The notes under the pieces: generated by a model
The model's input: the letters and a program-made list of their open reading frames with translations, nothing else
Databases searched by the model: none
What the model was told of the DNA's origin: nothing
Source of the DNA: Sabethes cyaneus
Lineage: Eukaryota; Arthropoda; Insecta; Diptera; Culicidae
Assembly (NCBI RefSeq): GCF_943734655.1
Contig: NC_071355.1
Span: forward strand, 205,832,939 to 205,896,938
DNA: 64,000 nucleotides
Direction: 5' to 3'
Position numbers and translations under genes: made by a program
In this document: piece after piece, positions 23,595 to 34,417 of the stretch
How the letters are laid out: every line of letters starts with the position of its first letter
Position numbering within the stretch: position 1 is the first letter of the stretch

Positions 23595-24238
23595 CAAATA
23601 TATTATATTAACAATATAGTTCACTTCGCAAAATCTCATATATATCCCAAGAGACGCAAAAGTAACACACTCTAGCGGACAAAAAGGTGACTAAAAGCTT
23701 TTTGTTTTAAAAACTTTTAAGCGTGCAACCAATACATAAGAAAAAGGTGCGGTAGACAGAATGTGCTATTACTAAGGCTATGACGTCCTTCTTCGAGATT
23801 GTACCGCTAGGTATAAAAGTTAATTGAGTTATTGCCCTTTGCATTGAAAGTTGGATTTTGAGCACACTTGTTCAGTCACACATTTTGTAGGTGAGAAAAG
23901 TTGCCAAAATTTCGTGGTAAAAACCCATGAATCTTGGTTGATGCCTATTTGAATTCTAATGCTTACGTAGAGTTGTTATCGACGCTTCGAATAATATAAA
24001 AATAGTTTCTAAATACATAATTCCGCGCATAATTCATAATTTGAACAAATATGCAGCATATATGAAATAAATGAAAAATTAAATACTATTTGCTTTTCCT
24101 ACAACTGGTACTGGCGCCACTGCTAAATCAAATGTCAGCTCAGATGGGAGAGTTGTAATGATGGGAAATGCCGATCAAAATCTATAACGATTATTAATAA
24201 AGTTTTCTTATCGTTAATAATTAATAACGATTATATGA
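23595..24238 (+). repeat. Segment A (direct orientation)
   Basis: A 644-bp segment starting at the nested element's terminal repeat. Its inverted twin is 25041-25684. It contains TAACGATTATTAATAAAG-type palindromic AT-rich sequence at its inner end. Confidence 0.9.
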
Positions 24239-25037
24239 CAGTATAAGCAAAAATACGTAAGAAATAGAACAAAAATGTTAAAATAATAACAAGCCAAGAA
24301 GAAGATTTCATTTTAAACCCTCCAATTTTCGATACTTTTCCGTGACGATAAAGTTTGATGGTATTATCGATATAAGATTACTAGCGACATTATCAGTAGC
24401 ACACTTTTCATCACAGTTTTGAAGGTTGCACTTTATAACTGTGCAGTCCAATTGAGTGCGAAGAGCGCAATACTATCCATACCATACTGGTTCCTTTGTT
24501 TACATAACAAACGACAGAATCCAGCATAGATTCAATTGTTCAAATCGCATGTTTGTTGTTTAAACAGCAGCATAACTGAATAAAAAAGCCGTTATACCTG
24601 TAAAACGTGCAACACACACGCTACATTGGATATAAATGAAAAAGAAAATAGTCCAAAATGTAAACAAAGGCGCCGCTATCTGTCAATTGGCGGCATAATG
24701 ATTTAGTCTATTTCATGAGTGCAAAAGCGATAGAGCTTCTTAATCGTGAACTGAAGATAGAACCAACAAAAGCGCTAATGTCGCAAGCGCGAACAAACCG
24801 AGCGAGAGCTGATTTTGTTAAGCTGGTGCCTCTCCCGTTTTGTTTACATTTGCAACTTTCACCCTTTTGTTAATTCTATCCAGAATAGGCTAAACTCTAT
24901 GCTGAAAGTTGAGTTGTTTCCGATAGACGTGTCGAATTTACGGTGTACATTGGTAACCTTTTATGCCGCTATGGCGCTAGTAGTCGTGTCTTCAGGATTA
25001 TAGAAGAGTGAACTATATTGTTAATATAATATATTTG
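24239..25037 (+). repeat. Segment B, copy 1
   Basis: About 800 bp from CAGTATAAGC to the terminal AATATAATATATTTG. Directly repeated at 25689-26487. Confidence 0.9.
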
Positions 25038-25040
25038 CTG

Positions 25041-25684
25041 TCATATAATCGTTATTAATTATTAACGATAAGAAAACTTTATTAATAATCGTTATAGATT
25101 TTGATCGGCATTTCCCATCATTACAACTCTCCCATCTGAGCTGACATTTGATTTAGCAGTGGCGCCAGTACCAGTTGTAGGAAAAGCAAATAGTATTTAA
25201 TTTTTCATTTATTTCATATATGCTGCATATTTGTTCAAATTATGAATTATGCGCGGAATTATGTATTTAGAAACTATTTTTATATTATTCGAAGCGTCGA
25301 TAACAACTCTACGTAAGCATTAGAATTCAAATAGGCATCAACCAAGATTCATGGGTTTTTACCACGAAATTTTGGCAACTTTTCTCACCTACAAAATGTG
25401 TGACTGAACAAGTGTGCTCAAAATCCAACTTTCAATGCAAAGGGCAATAACTCAATTAACTTTTATACCTAGCGGTACAATCTCGAAGAAGGACGTCATA
25501 GCCTTAGTAATAGCACATTCTGTCTACCGCACCTTTTTCTTATGTATTGGTTGCACGCTTAAAAGTTTTTAAAACAAAAAGCTTTTAGTCACCTTTTTGT
25601 CCGCTAGAGTGTGTTACTTTTGCGTCTCTTGGGATATATATGAGATTTTGCGAAGTGAACTATATTGTTAATATAATATATTTG
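25041..25684 (-). repeat. Segment A (inverted copy)
   Basis: Reverse complement of 23595-24238, identical wherever compared. It is joined to the preceding B by CTG (25038-25040) and to the following B without a gap. Confidence 0.9.
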
Positions 25685-25688
25685 ATGA

Positions 25689-26487
25689 CAGTATAAGCAA
25701 AAATACGTAAGAAATAGAACAAAAATGTTAAAATAATAACAAGCCAAGAAGAAGATTTCATTTTAAACCCTCCAATTTTCGATACTTTTCCGTGACGATA
25801 AAGTTTGATGGTATTATCGATATAAGATTACTAGCGACATTATCAGTAGCACACTTTTCATCACAGTTTTGAAGGTTGCACTTTATAACTGTGCAGTCCA
25901 ATTGAGTGCGAAGAGCGCAATACTATCCATACCATACTGGTTCCTTTGTTTACATAACAAACGACAGAATCCAGCATAGATTCAATTGTTCAAATCGCAT
26001 GTTTGTTGTTTAAACAGCAGCATAACTGAATAAAAAAGCCGTTATACCTGTAAAACGTGCAACACACACGCTACATTGGATATAAATGAAAAAGAAAATA
26101 GTCCAAAATGTAAACAAAGGCGCCGCTATCTGTCAATTGGCGGCATAATGATTTAGTCTATTTCATGAGTGCAAAAGCGATAGAGCTTCTTAATCGTGAA
26201 CTGAAGATAGAACCAACAAAAGCGCTAATGTCGCAAGCGCGAACAAACCGAGCGAGAGCTGATTTTGTTAAGCTGGTGCCTCTCCCGTTTTGTTTACATT
26301 TGCAACTTTCACCCTTTTGTTAATTCTATCCAGAATAGGCTAAACTCTATGCTGAAAGTTGAGTTGTTTCCGATAGACGTGTCGAATTTACGGTGTACAT
26401 TGGTAACCTTTTATGCCGCTATGGCGCTAGTAGTCGTGTCTTCAGGATTATAGAAGAGTGAACTATATTGTTAATATAATATATTTG
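25689..26487 (+). repeat. Segment B, copy 2
   Basis: Identical to 24239-25037 in every stretch compared, offset 1,450 bp. Confidence 0.9.
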
Positions 26488-26641
26488 CTGCTATGTAACT
26501 CCAGCACAAAGAAATATTGATAAAGCTACATGGATATTTTTTGATGCGTTTGGCAAACTATTTCTGGAGGGTGCCACCGACAGATTTTACACACAAAAAA
26601 AAATGATTACTTCCTTCGAGCCTGTTAATCTGTTCTCTGTG

Positions 26642-27543
26642 GTATTAGCTTAAACGAAATTTTAAATGATCGTTTTTATTGGCGGTGGAATGAGGCTTCA
26701 GTGTTACGTCTGTTAATCTGTGATGTAATAATCAATAATTGATAATTAATTAATTAATTATTAATTAATTTAAGATAATAATCAATAATTCTCGGGTAAT
26801 CTTTCAAATAGACCTATAAGAGCATGCTTAACAAAAATAAAATTAGTAAATTAGAAAAATTAGTCATCGATTCAGCCAATTTCAAAAGCAGTTTTTTTGT
26901 TTGAAACAAAAATTCTGTTCATGAAAATATATTTGCTGTGTTCAGATCGGTAAGAAGAATGCAGTATTTACATTTTTATAAACAGAACCTCGCTTATGGG
27001 TCAAAAAACTGCTTCCGAAATTGGGCTTTCCGACGAAGAGTTAATGACTGCTAATTTCCCGTTAATCTCTGGACAGGACATGACATGTTGTATCGCAAAA
27101 GAGCCAATTTGCTGTCAAAAAAAGCCATCTTCCTGATTGGCTGGTTTCATACGTGCAACTGTAGAAACAAAAATTCAAAGGGAAGCGCAAAAGCACAGAA
27201 CAGAAGTGGAAGTAGAAATCCAAACACGTACATGCTACTTTCTACAGATACTGGCGAACCTGGCGGTAGCGAGTCACTTTTTTGCACGAAAACACACGAA
27301 CGCATACGAATGCACACGAATGCACACGAAAGCATGTGAAAGCTGCTATGCGATTGGCAGCGAGCGTTCTGCTTATACTGCTGTTATTCGCTTCTATTTG
27401 GAAACCTTCCCAAAGAAAAATAAAAACAAAATAGACTCTGTTACCAGTTTTAACTGCCGAATCGTTCGGGCTTCCACTTCTGTTCTGTGGCAAAAGTGTT
27501 GCTGGAAACCAATGCAAACACTGAAACCATTAAATTTTTAACG
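26642..27543. other. No gene recognised
   Basis: AT-rich, with a short TAATTAATTAATTA palindromic run near 26745-26770 and a small repeat of ACGAATGCACACGAA near 27296-27330. Overlapping frames of 84-134 codons at 27085-27541 show no domain and are not called. Confidence 0.4.
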
Positions 27544-27545
27544 TA

Positions 27546-28016
27546 AGGCCATTGCAAATCATATTTAAAGTTTTTGTCACCCCCCCTTGGAAATTGGCTT
27601 GAAAAATCGGGGGGCAAAAAAATAATTTGTAGGATATGAGTCAAATTTCTTTTTATAAAATCAATTGTCTGTGGGCTCTACAGTCTGAAAACTCGAAAAA
27701 TGAGTCTCCGAGTTGAATTAACGCTTCTAGCACGAAACAGGAATGGAAATTCGAACAATGGAATTTCCGAAAATCGTCCAAAAAAATTTTCCTTCGTTTT
27801 TGTCTTTTTTCGTATATTTTTGCATAGAAAATAATAACGTATATATTATAAGCAAGAATAGATTCGGTTTTCACGTTTAAACCTTAAATAAAAATTCTTA
27901 AAATCCATGTTTTTTTTGCTCGATTAAAAAATTCACTTTGTTTTTTTTCGCCCCCCCCCCTTTCGGTGGCCGAACACCGGAAGGACAAAAACTTTATAAA
28001 ATATTTGTAATGGCCT
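27546..28016. mobile_element. MITE with AAGGCCATTRCAAAT ends
   Basis: The left end AGGCCATTGCAAATCATATT and the reverse complement of the right end AGGCCATTACAAATATTTTA, both followed by AAAGTTTTTGTC, form inverted repeats of about 35 bp. TA flanks both sides (27544-27545, 28017-28018). The 471-bp body is AT-rich with C-runs near the right end (27950-27961). Confidence 0.8.
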
Positions 28017-28289
28017 TACTAGGATTTTAACAGTAGAATCCTTGGTAGAATCAATATATAGAGCTTGCTAAGCTCAATGCAAAAGGCTACAAAAACTTAT
28101 CGTTTATCAAACGTATGTTTTTTTACCGGTGTCGTCGTCCTGAAAGTAAAAAGACGTTAGATTAAAACTTCTCGGTCGGTGGTTTCTACAATAGGTGGAG
28201 GAAGAGGCACAATTTGTGTGTCTAAAAATAGACCAACCCATGTCGCGCTATGGTTAATAAGGGGGGTTGTGCAGACTTCTTTTGTCCAG

Positions 28290-28572
28290 CGCCTCTGTGG
28301 TTCAAAGGTACACGGGTACCAGTGAGCGACACGCCCTGGCAGGTGTTGTGGGTTCGAATCCGGTTATAATCTCTGAATACAGCTTGGTTCGACCCATGCA
28401 CCTTCCAGCATTGGACAAAAGATAGGAGTTACAACGACAACTTGTTAAGCATAGCTACCTATTACCCCCCCCCTTCCTTTCCACCCTTCCCCTTCATTCC
28501 CGAAAAAATCCTTCTTCATTACTTTCCCTTACCGTCCCTTCATCAATTGTAGAATCATCGTTTCAAAAAAAA
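28290..28572 (+). repeat. tRNA-derived SINE copy 1
   Basis: The head contains TGGTTCAAAGGTACACGG and, 40-odd bases on, GGTTCGAATCCGG (28351-28363), a strong box B. The body ATAATCTCTGAATACAGCTT ... GACCCATGCACCTTCCAGCA ... GACAAAAGATAGGAGTTACA is shared with 42740-42963. It ends in a long A-run (28566-28577) after GCAGAATCATCGTTTC-like sequence. The C-run near 28465 is longer than in copy 2. It resembles mosquito tRNA-SINEs of the Feilai type, but I cannot confirm the family. Confidence 0.7.
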
Positions 28573-28574
28573 AA

Positions 28575-28745
28575 AAATTTAAACTGGTTGTCAAAGTTTG
28601 ACAATGAGATTCTCCTTTTGATGAATCTCAGGCACACACACATTTGCATATATAATGTAAATAGATTATCTGAACATGTGTGATGTTTACCACGCGCACT
28701 GCAGCGACACTGGCATTCTATATATATTGATTATACTATTTTAAC
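28575..28745 (+). repeat. Partial copy of the CACAGAGAACAG element interior
   Basis: Matches 30845-30995 in order: TTTGACAAT-AGATTC, CACACACATTTGCATA, TGTGTGATGTTTACCACG, GCACTGCAGCGACACTGGCA, TTCTATATATATTGATT. The terminal repeats are absent here. It sits directly behind the A-tail of the SINE. Confidence 0.6.
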
Positions 28746-29057
28746 AGTTTGTTTATCGTGGCATGTCAACATAAAACAAACTAAACTCATGTGAAAATAT
28801 AATTCGGCCAAATTTAATCTGTTTTTGTGTAATTAGTGATCAACTAGGACAAGTGGCTTCTATCATAAACTGCAGCTGCATTCTTGGAAACACTTTTAGT
28901 TGCCGTGGTAAATTTTGAAAGGGTATCGCCAAAACAATAATGAAGAATAATAAGAAGTCACTCATGTCCTGTCCTACAGGGTTACCTGACTCATAACGAA
29001 TATACGTTATATACGGGAGAGGGTCTCGTAACTCACACACTTTGTGGTTTTTCGTTT

Positions 29058-30377
29058 AATTGGGTCCTAAAATTTGAGATAAAAATAATATTTTTTTCAA
29101 AAGAACGATAAAGCTCCACGTTGTGACTAGGAGTGCACAGCTTTTTCTTTTGCAAAACACACAGTTCAATCAAAAATTCAAAAACAAAAAATAAGCTACA
29201 ATTTCTTCCATGACATTACAGATCTATCTTGACATTAAGGAAAAAGTATATTTCTGGCAACAAGGATAACTATTTTTCCACTGGCAATCCTGGTTTGACA
29301 TTAACTTTGACAGCAGTGAAACTGCCGATCATTTTGACAGTTCACCTTGTCTCGGTTAGTTTTGCAAAGTGAACTTTGCTGCTTATTTGTCGCGATCCGA
29401 GGGTAATGGCTTCAAGAAACTGCCAGTTGGCTGCTTTTCGCTAGCAATCGCTTGGTTTTAAGCCTAGTAAAGCGATCAATAGCTAGGACCAGGGGTGACA
29501 TTGCGCATCTCGTTTCGAGTGATTTTCGTTCGAGACGCCCATTTGTTTAACGTGGTCGAAACGAACCAAAATCACTCGAAACGAGATGCGCAATGTCACC
29601 CCAGAGCGGCCCGCTTTCGTTGCTCCCCATCTATTTCTAGCTTTACGCCACTGATTGTATTCCCCTGCCGCTACAGCCGATTTCACTGCATCTTCACTGC
29701 AGCTGGTTGCTCCCGCTGCTGGTTTGTCTCCGCTGCTGCTGATTATCCTCCGGTGCTGCTGCTTACTCCTCGAGACTTATTGTCAAAAGAAATAACGAGA
29801 AATGCAAAGCAGCAGCTAGCGGATGTAAACACGCAGTTGCATTTCTGTTCTTCCTGTACGAGAAGTTTTCATCAACCTCTCCAACGGATACTAGTTGTTA
29901 ATGGAAAGTTCCACAACTAGCGGCGTGTTGATCAAAATGTGGACAACATTGATATAAGCAAGTGTGCTGTAGCTGGTGCCAAAAGAAGAAATGCTGGAGT
30001 TTATGCTCAGAAATCCTATATCGTATTTTAAAAACTTTATGTGTTTTTTTAAAGGATTTAGGATAGACGCTTGTAATCAAAATGAAATAAACACAAGACG
30101 TAAACAAAACGGTTTTCGTGACATTTGAAGACAAACTATGGTTTCTTTTTATAATGCGTGTTGTCTTGGCACAACCACGCAGCGCACTATTGATAATTGG
30201 TTGCCCTATATAAGGTTGCCTAGAAAATTAATTTTTGTTTAAAATTTAAGAAAACAAAAAAAAACGCTTTTTGACGAAAATAAGCCAAAAATATAAAATT
30301 TAATATCGAAATATGTGTTTTTAGCCCTAACTTTATCGATACAGACTAAAAACGAGATAGGGCTTTAGGACCCAATT
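29058..30377. mobile_element. Possible DNA element with AATTGGGTCCTAAA ends
   Basis: AATTGGGTCCTAAA (29058-29071) is exactly complementary to TTTAGGACCCAATT (30364-30377). A GATAAAG word follows at similar distances inside both ends. No target duplication is evident and the body has no transposase. It contains the hairpin MITE at 29493. Boundaries rest on the inverted repeat alone. Confidence 0.35.
29493..29601. mobile_element. 109-bp hairpin MITE
   Basis: The arms GGGTGACATTGCGCATCTCG followed by TTTCGAGTGATTTT pair with their complement on the right. CAG flanks both sides (29490-29492, 29602-29604). The loop is about 25 bp. Confidence 0.8.
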
Positions 30378-30510
30378 GATCATAAATTCGAATAGAGCAT
30401 TCAAATATCAACTACATAACATAAGAAAGTACATGTTTACTCCAAAAATAAAATTTCTCATTTTAGAATTTCGGAAAAAGGGGTTCGTTATGAGGCAGGT
30501 AACACAGTAG

Positions 30511-31150
30511 CACAGAGAACAGACTACCAGGTAATTGACAAAAAGTGTGTAAAAGGTTTTTATGTAATCTACGAGTAATCCTTCAATAGAGCACCCCTCG
30601 AGCAGTAAGTGGCAAACCAAATCTTGATGTCGCTGCAAAGTATAATCAATATAGAATGCCAGTGTCGCTGGTGTTTCATGGATATTTTGGTGGCAAACAT
30701 GTTGCTGGTTCGTGTCTTGGATACGGGAACTACATTGTCAAATTGCTCAATAGAAAATTTTCCTGCCGACGAAATACCTTAAAACGACCAAATCGGGTGA
30801 TTTATCCTACGTGATTTACGAAAAAGCAGAAAGATTTTTTATTGGGTTGCCTTTTTAGTTTGACAATCAGATTCCCGTTTCGAATCTATCACTCACACAT
30901 ATGCGCATACAATGTAAATACATAATTTTCAAATGTGTGATGTTTACCACGAGCACTGCAGCGACACTGGCATTCTATATATTGATTCTACTCGCTGCAA
31001 TCGCTGCAACTCCAGCACAAAGAAATGTTGATGAAGGTACATGGATATTTTTTTATGCGTTTGGCAAACTATTTCTGGAGGGCGCTACCGACAGATTTTA
31101 CACACAAAAAATCGATTACTTCCTTCGAGACTGTTAATCTGTTCTCTGTG
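30511..31150. mobile_element. CACAGAGAACAG-ended DNA transposon copy 2 with 7-bp duplication
   Basis: The terminal repeats CACAGAGAACAGACTACC and CACAGAGAACAGTCTTAAC-like (right end, reverse complement) are flanked by exact ACAGTAG duplications (30504-30510, 31151-31157). It is 640 bp and non-autonomous. An internal segment, CAGCGACACTGGCATTCTAT near 30957, occurs inverted at about 30640-30670, so this copy also holds an inverted internal block. A 78-codon frame at 30901-31137 has no known domain. Confidence 0.85.
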
Positions 31151-31157
31151 ACAGTAG

Positions 31158-32800
31158 GTTAATCTGAGGAAATCAATAAAGTAATTAGAGGTGACTTATT
31201 TCAACAATTCGATGTAATCACAGCTGTAGGAAGCCCCTCGTTTTGTATTGATATTTCACTGGGCGTCGCGACGTTCCATCATGTTAGCTTTTTGGTTAGC
31301 TGTCAAAAATTATTGAAAAATTTTTTTTACTGCAAGTCGAGTTCGGTTCGATTTGAGTAAAAATTGCATCTGCATCGTATTCGTTTACGCTGTTACGCAC
31401 GGTCGACGGTTTTGTGTTGTTTCCATTATTACCAGTAATAGTTAATAGTTATTCTCGCTTTTAATCAATTGTGGTAAGTTTTTGTGTTTGAAATTGCCTC
31501 GAACAGTTTGGTGAAGAAAAATATCCTCGGATTTACAATTTAGTGAAAATCGGAAATGCTGAATCGTTTTATGGGGGTGGAAGGATGTGAGTGATTCCGA
31601 GGATGAGTTATTCATCGCTCTGCAGCTAGTTGTATAGTTTACCTGGCCTTATCTTGTGAATTGAATATGACAGGTTATTCATCTTTAGGGCTTAGTGACG
31701 GATGTACCAAACATGTGTGATAAAATGTCAACTGCAGGTATCATTCGTATAGTGTACGGTGATAATGGTGCGTTAAGTGATAAGAAACAATCTCTCTCCT
31801 TGGAATGTACTTTATCGCTGCCGTTTAGCGTATTATAAACCATTCACGGGTGTCCTCTGCTACGTGGTGCAGTTTAAAGAAGATAAAATTGGCGAAACCT
31901 TAATAAGGAGTGAGCAAGTTTAACCAGATTATTCCGGACTAAAGAAGTCATCCGTCATGGCACGTAGGAATAGGTATGTTTGCTAGGTTCCGAAACACTT
32001 CGCCGCACACGCAGATGTCAGTCTGCGTTCAGTTGCCTAGGAGCAATGAGTGAATTGGAATCCCTTTCGTGATGAGTATTAGTCTACCAGAAGTTAATTA
32101 TCAAAACATCAGGTGGGAAAATTCGGAAAAATCTCAATATAAAGTAGAAAAAAGCCTGTAGAGACCGTGTTGTTTGTGTTCAATTCATTGTTTCAATCCA
32201 GCAATCAATTTTAATTCGTCAGTGCTGGCGAGTGAGTGAAGAGATTGTTCGTAAGAGTCTACTCCTGCGGTAGACATGTGATGCAACAACTACAACGGTG
32301 ATGATTGTTGATGACTAATGGAAAGAACCTTTACTGTGTGACCACTAGCCGGGGACTTGAAATAACGCAAAAGAAGTGCACATAATTGTTCGCCATTTTA
32401 AGTTCTTCAGTGTATTTTTGCTCTCTCTCTCTCAATAGCAACAACCATCACCAGCAGCCGCTGTTCTGTAGTATATCGCTCACATTGTTTTCTTGATTCT
32501 CCCCCGCCGCCCTTCGCCCGAAAGTTCCATCTATCGTGCAGAATGTGGCAAATGTGTCCGATCAGCATTCGGTACAGCACAGCTGAGTGCTGCGTTTGAA
32601 TTGCTGGGATTAGAGGGTGGCCAGAATGACTCACTTTGAAAATTTTCAGTAGTTCAAATAAGATGCTGGACTTTTATACTGAAATTCCTATTTATCGTTC
32701 GTCCAAAAAAGAATAATTTAATCTCAGAGATATTTTCTTTAAGTTTGATGTTTTATAAATCTTGTTATCTAAATGTAGACAAATCTAATTATTTATAGCA
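31158..32800 (+). other. Unassigned DNA with a possible small 5' coding exon at 31957-31973
   Basis: ATGGCACGTAGGAATAG (31957-31973), with G at -3 and +4, is followed by GTATGT, a good insect splice donor. It would encode MARRN plus two bases (phase 2). Another strong donor-like site, GTGGTAAGT, lies at about 31471-31479 and could end a non-coding exon. Nothing downstream confirms either. The stretch from 31300 to 32350 is not repetitive and reads like 5' gene territory. This is inference only. A (CT)n run lies near 32420. Confidence 0.25.
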
Positions 32801-32804
32801 ATAC

Positions 32805-32965
32805 CGTAGACTGTTCGAATCTCGGCTGGAAGAGGCTCTTAGCGTCAATAGGATCGCAAGACAGCTCTGCAATTGTCCTGTACAATTATAGTTGACAACG
32901 AATTCTATCCAATAAAAACAGAAGGTCGAGTTCCGAAAACGGGAAAACTTTGCTTCGTGCTGGTA
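32805..32965 (+). repeat. SINE-like repeat, copy a
   Basis: Landmarks are GTTCGAATCTCGGCTGGAAG (box B-like start), TCAATAGGATCG, GCAATTGTCCTGTACA, AATAAAAACAGAAGGTCGAG and TTCCGAAAACGG. The same words recur in order at 33178 and 33340. Confidence 0.65.
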
Positions 32966-33177
32966 ACTATTTGAGAAGGTAAACATTGTCTCAAAATGAT
33001 TAGTCAGTCGAACAATTACACCTGTCGAATCTGTGAATCTAATTACAGGGCATTAACACTACGATGAGAGTCTTCGGTTTAAGAATACTGCCGTTACTCG
33101 CATAACAGTCCCATTTATATAGGAAACTCTATAGAAAAGGGGCAGAATAATGAAAGGCGATTTCACAATCGTTTTTA

Positions 33178-33300
33178 TTGACTTGTGGATCGTAACACTA
33201 GCCCCGCAGTTGCCTTGTTTTCAAACAGCTGGCTGAAAAATTTGTCAAATAAAAACAGAAGGTTAGGTTCCGAAAACGAGATAGCATCTAGACTCACCTG
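33178..33300 (+). repeat. SINE-like repeat, copy b (5' truncated)
   Basis: GGATCGTAACACTAGCCCCG, AACAGCTGGCTG, AAAAACAGAAGGTTAGGTTC and CGAAAACGAGATAGCATCTA align with copies a and c. Confidence 0.6.
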
Positions 33301-33339
33301 TTCTGCACTGGATTGGTCATCCACTGTTAGAGGCTGTTA

Positions 33340-33515
33340 GGGTAAATTAGACATGACCCTCGACTGGGAGAGGCTGTCAATAGGATCGTAGCAACTGGCC
33401 CTTCAATTGTCCTGCACTCTGACAGCTGGCTGCGAAGTGTGTCGTACAAAAACACAAAGTAGATTACAGAAGTTTTGATAACAGAATCTAGCACCTAGGC
33501 TTTGCTATTTTTTTA
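33340..33515 (+). repeat. SINE-like repeat, copy c
   Basis: CTCGACTGGGAGAGGCTGTC, AATAGGATCGTAGCAACTGG, GACAGCTGGCTGCGAAGTGT and the end AGCACCTAGGCTTTGCTATT. The 3' end AGCACC-AGGCTTTGCT plus T-run appears to be the family terminus. Confidence 0.65.
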
Positions 33516-33519
33516 GACA

Positions 33520-34380
33520 TGCCCCTTATAGACTTGGAAACTACGGAACCGATCGGTATGCAGGCGTTTTCGGGGCCGAGGCTAGCTCTTATGATGCTTC
33601 GAGACCCCTTCCTCCTCTCGAGGGAGGGTTCCCACACAAATGAAACAGGAATTTCTGCATAACTAAGGAACTAATCAAGACAATGGAACCAAATTAAGCA
33701 CGTGGAGGCTTTTGAAGGCAAAAATGTATGGTTGTTCGAGGCCTCTCCCAATTCTGGAATATAATCAGTCACACATTAGCAAACGAAAATATTTTAACAA
33801 AACGCATTCCGGAAAACAACCATAAACGCGTTCTATTAACCCTTAAATGCGCACGCTGAAAAAAATCATTTGATTGTACTTATAAATTATTTTCAAGCAT
33901 GTTAGTAGAAAATATAACTTTCGGACGATTGTTCCTAACAGAAATAAACCCAAGTCTGACAACCATTCCACTTCAGCAGGAGAAATTTCCCCCAAACAAT
34001 CGCGAACTGAGCACTTTTATCTCTCCCATCCTTTCAGCACTATGTTGTACCTTGTACGTACACATGACCACCAACGAACGAACTATGAGAGGAGCATAGA
34101 TTTTCCATTTTCCGAGAATGGCGAGTTCTCTCGCTCGTTGGTAGCTAACGAGGAAAAACTATTTTCTCGTCAAATCACACACGCTAGCTTTTCTTCTGCT
34201 GCTCTCTTTTTTTTCACACAAACCTACACAGACAAGGGTTGGTCACCGATGATGGGTGCCCTTTGGAGAACACCACACGACCACACTCAACCGGGTGTGT
34301 GTAAACCGTGGTAAGACGGGTTCGAGAGTGTCACCATCGGCCCAGCAGCAGCACCCGTCAGCAGGGAACCGATCGAATTT
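33520..34380. other. No gene recognised
   Basis: Non-repetitive DNA upstream of the putative promoter at 34384. Short overlapping frames at 33899-34471 show no domain. The stretch could include upstream regulatory sequence of the gene starting at 35305, by position only. Confidence 0.35.
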
Positions 34381-34383
34381 TTC

Positions 34384-34417
34384 TCAGTCCGCGAGTAGTT
34401 TTTCTTACGTTTGGTCT
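34384..34417 (+). promoter_or_regulatory. Candidate initiator plus DPE core promoter
   Basis: TCAGTC at 34384-34389 is a perfect match to the arthropod initiator TCAKTY. Taking A at 34386 as +1, GGTCT starts at +28 and fits the downstream promoter element RGWYV at four of five positions. There is no TATA box at -30. A start here would give a 5' UTR of about 919 bases before the ATG at 35305, if unspliced. Short motifs like these occur by chance, so the call is tentative. Confidence 0.35.

Larger units (their letters stand above)
23595..26487. mobile_element. Nested element with A-B-inverted A-B architecture
   Basis: The left end CAAATATATTATATTAACAA (then TATAGTTCACT) is mirrored by the right end ending in AATATAATATATTTG. 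An exact 7-bp duplication CTGCTAT flanks the whole block (23588-23594, 26488-26494). Inside, A (23595-24238) is repeated in inverted orientation at 25041-25684, and B (24235-25037) is repeated directly at 25685-26487 with an offset of 1,450. All compared stretches are identical. The terminal motif AGTGAACTATATTGTTAATA therefore appears as three right-hand ends (25037, 25684, 26487) but only one left-hand end. A 62-codon frame in each B copy (24815-25003 and 26265-26453) is identical, has no known domain, and is not a transposase. Confidence 0.85.
23457..26641. mobile_element. CACAGAGAACAG-ended DNA transposon copy 1, carrying a nested element
   Basis: The left end CACAGAGAACAGACTACC and the right end (reverse complement CACAGAGAACAGATTAAC) form terminal inverted repeats. 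The flanks GTGATAG and GTATTAG agree at 5 of 7 positions, consistent with a decayed 7-bp duplication. The outer parts (23457-23594 and 26488-26641) are over 90 percent like copy 2 at 30511-31150 by eye. Without the nested insert the element is only about 290 bp, an internally deleted form. The superfamily is not resolved; 7-bp duplications are uncommon. Confidence 0.75.

Noticed and set aside
24815..26453. Two identical 62-codon frames as a conserved gene pair
   Set aside because: The identity follows from duplication of segment B. The frame has no domain and lies in a non-autonomous element.
27085..27541. Overlapping 84- to 134-codon frames
   Set aside because: Three frames on both strands overlap, with no recognised motif. 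They partly derive from an ACGAATGCACACGAA short repeat.
28330..28365. tRNA gene
   Set aside because: The box B is good, but the sequence is the head of a SINE repeated at 42740 and cannot form a full cloverleaf.
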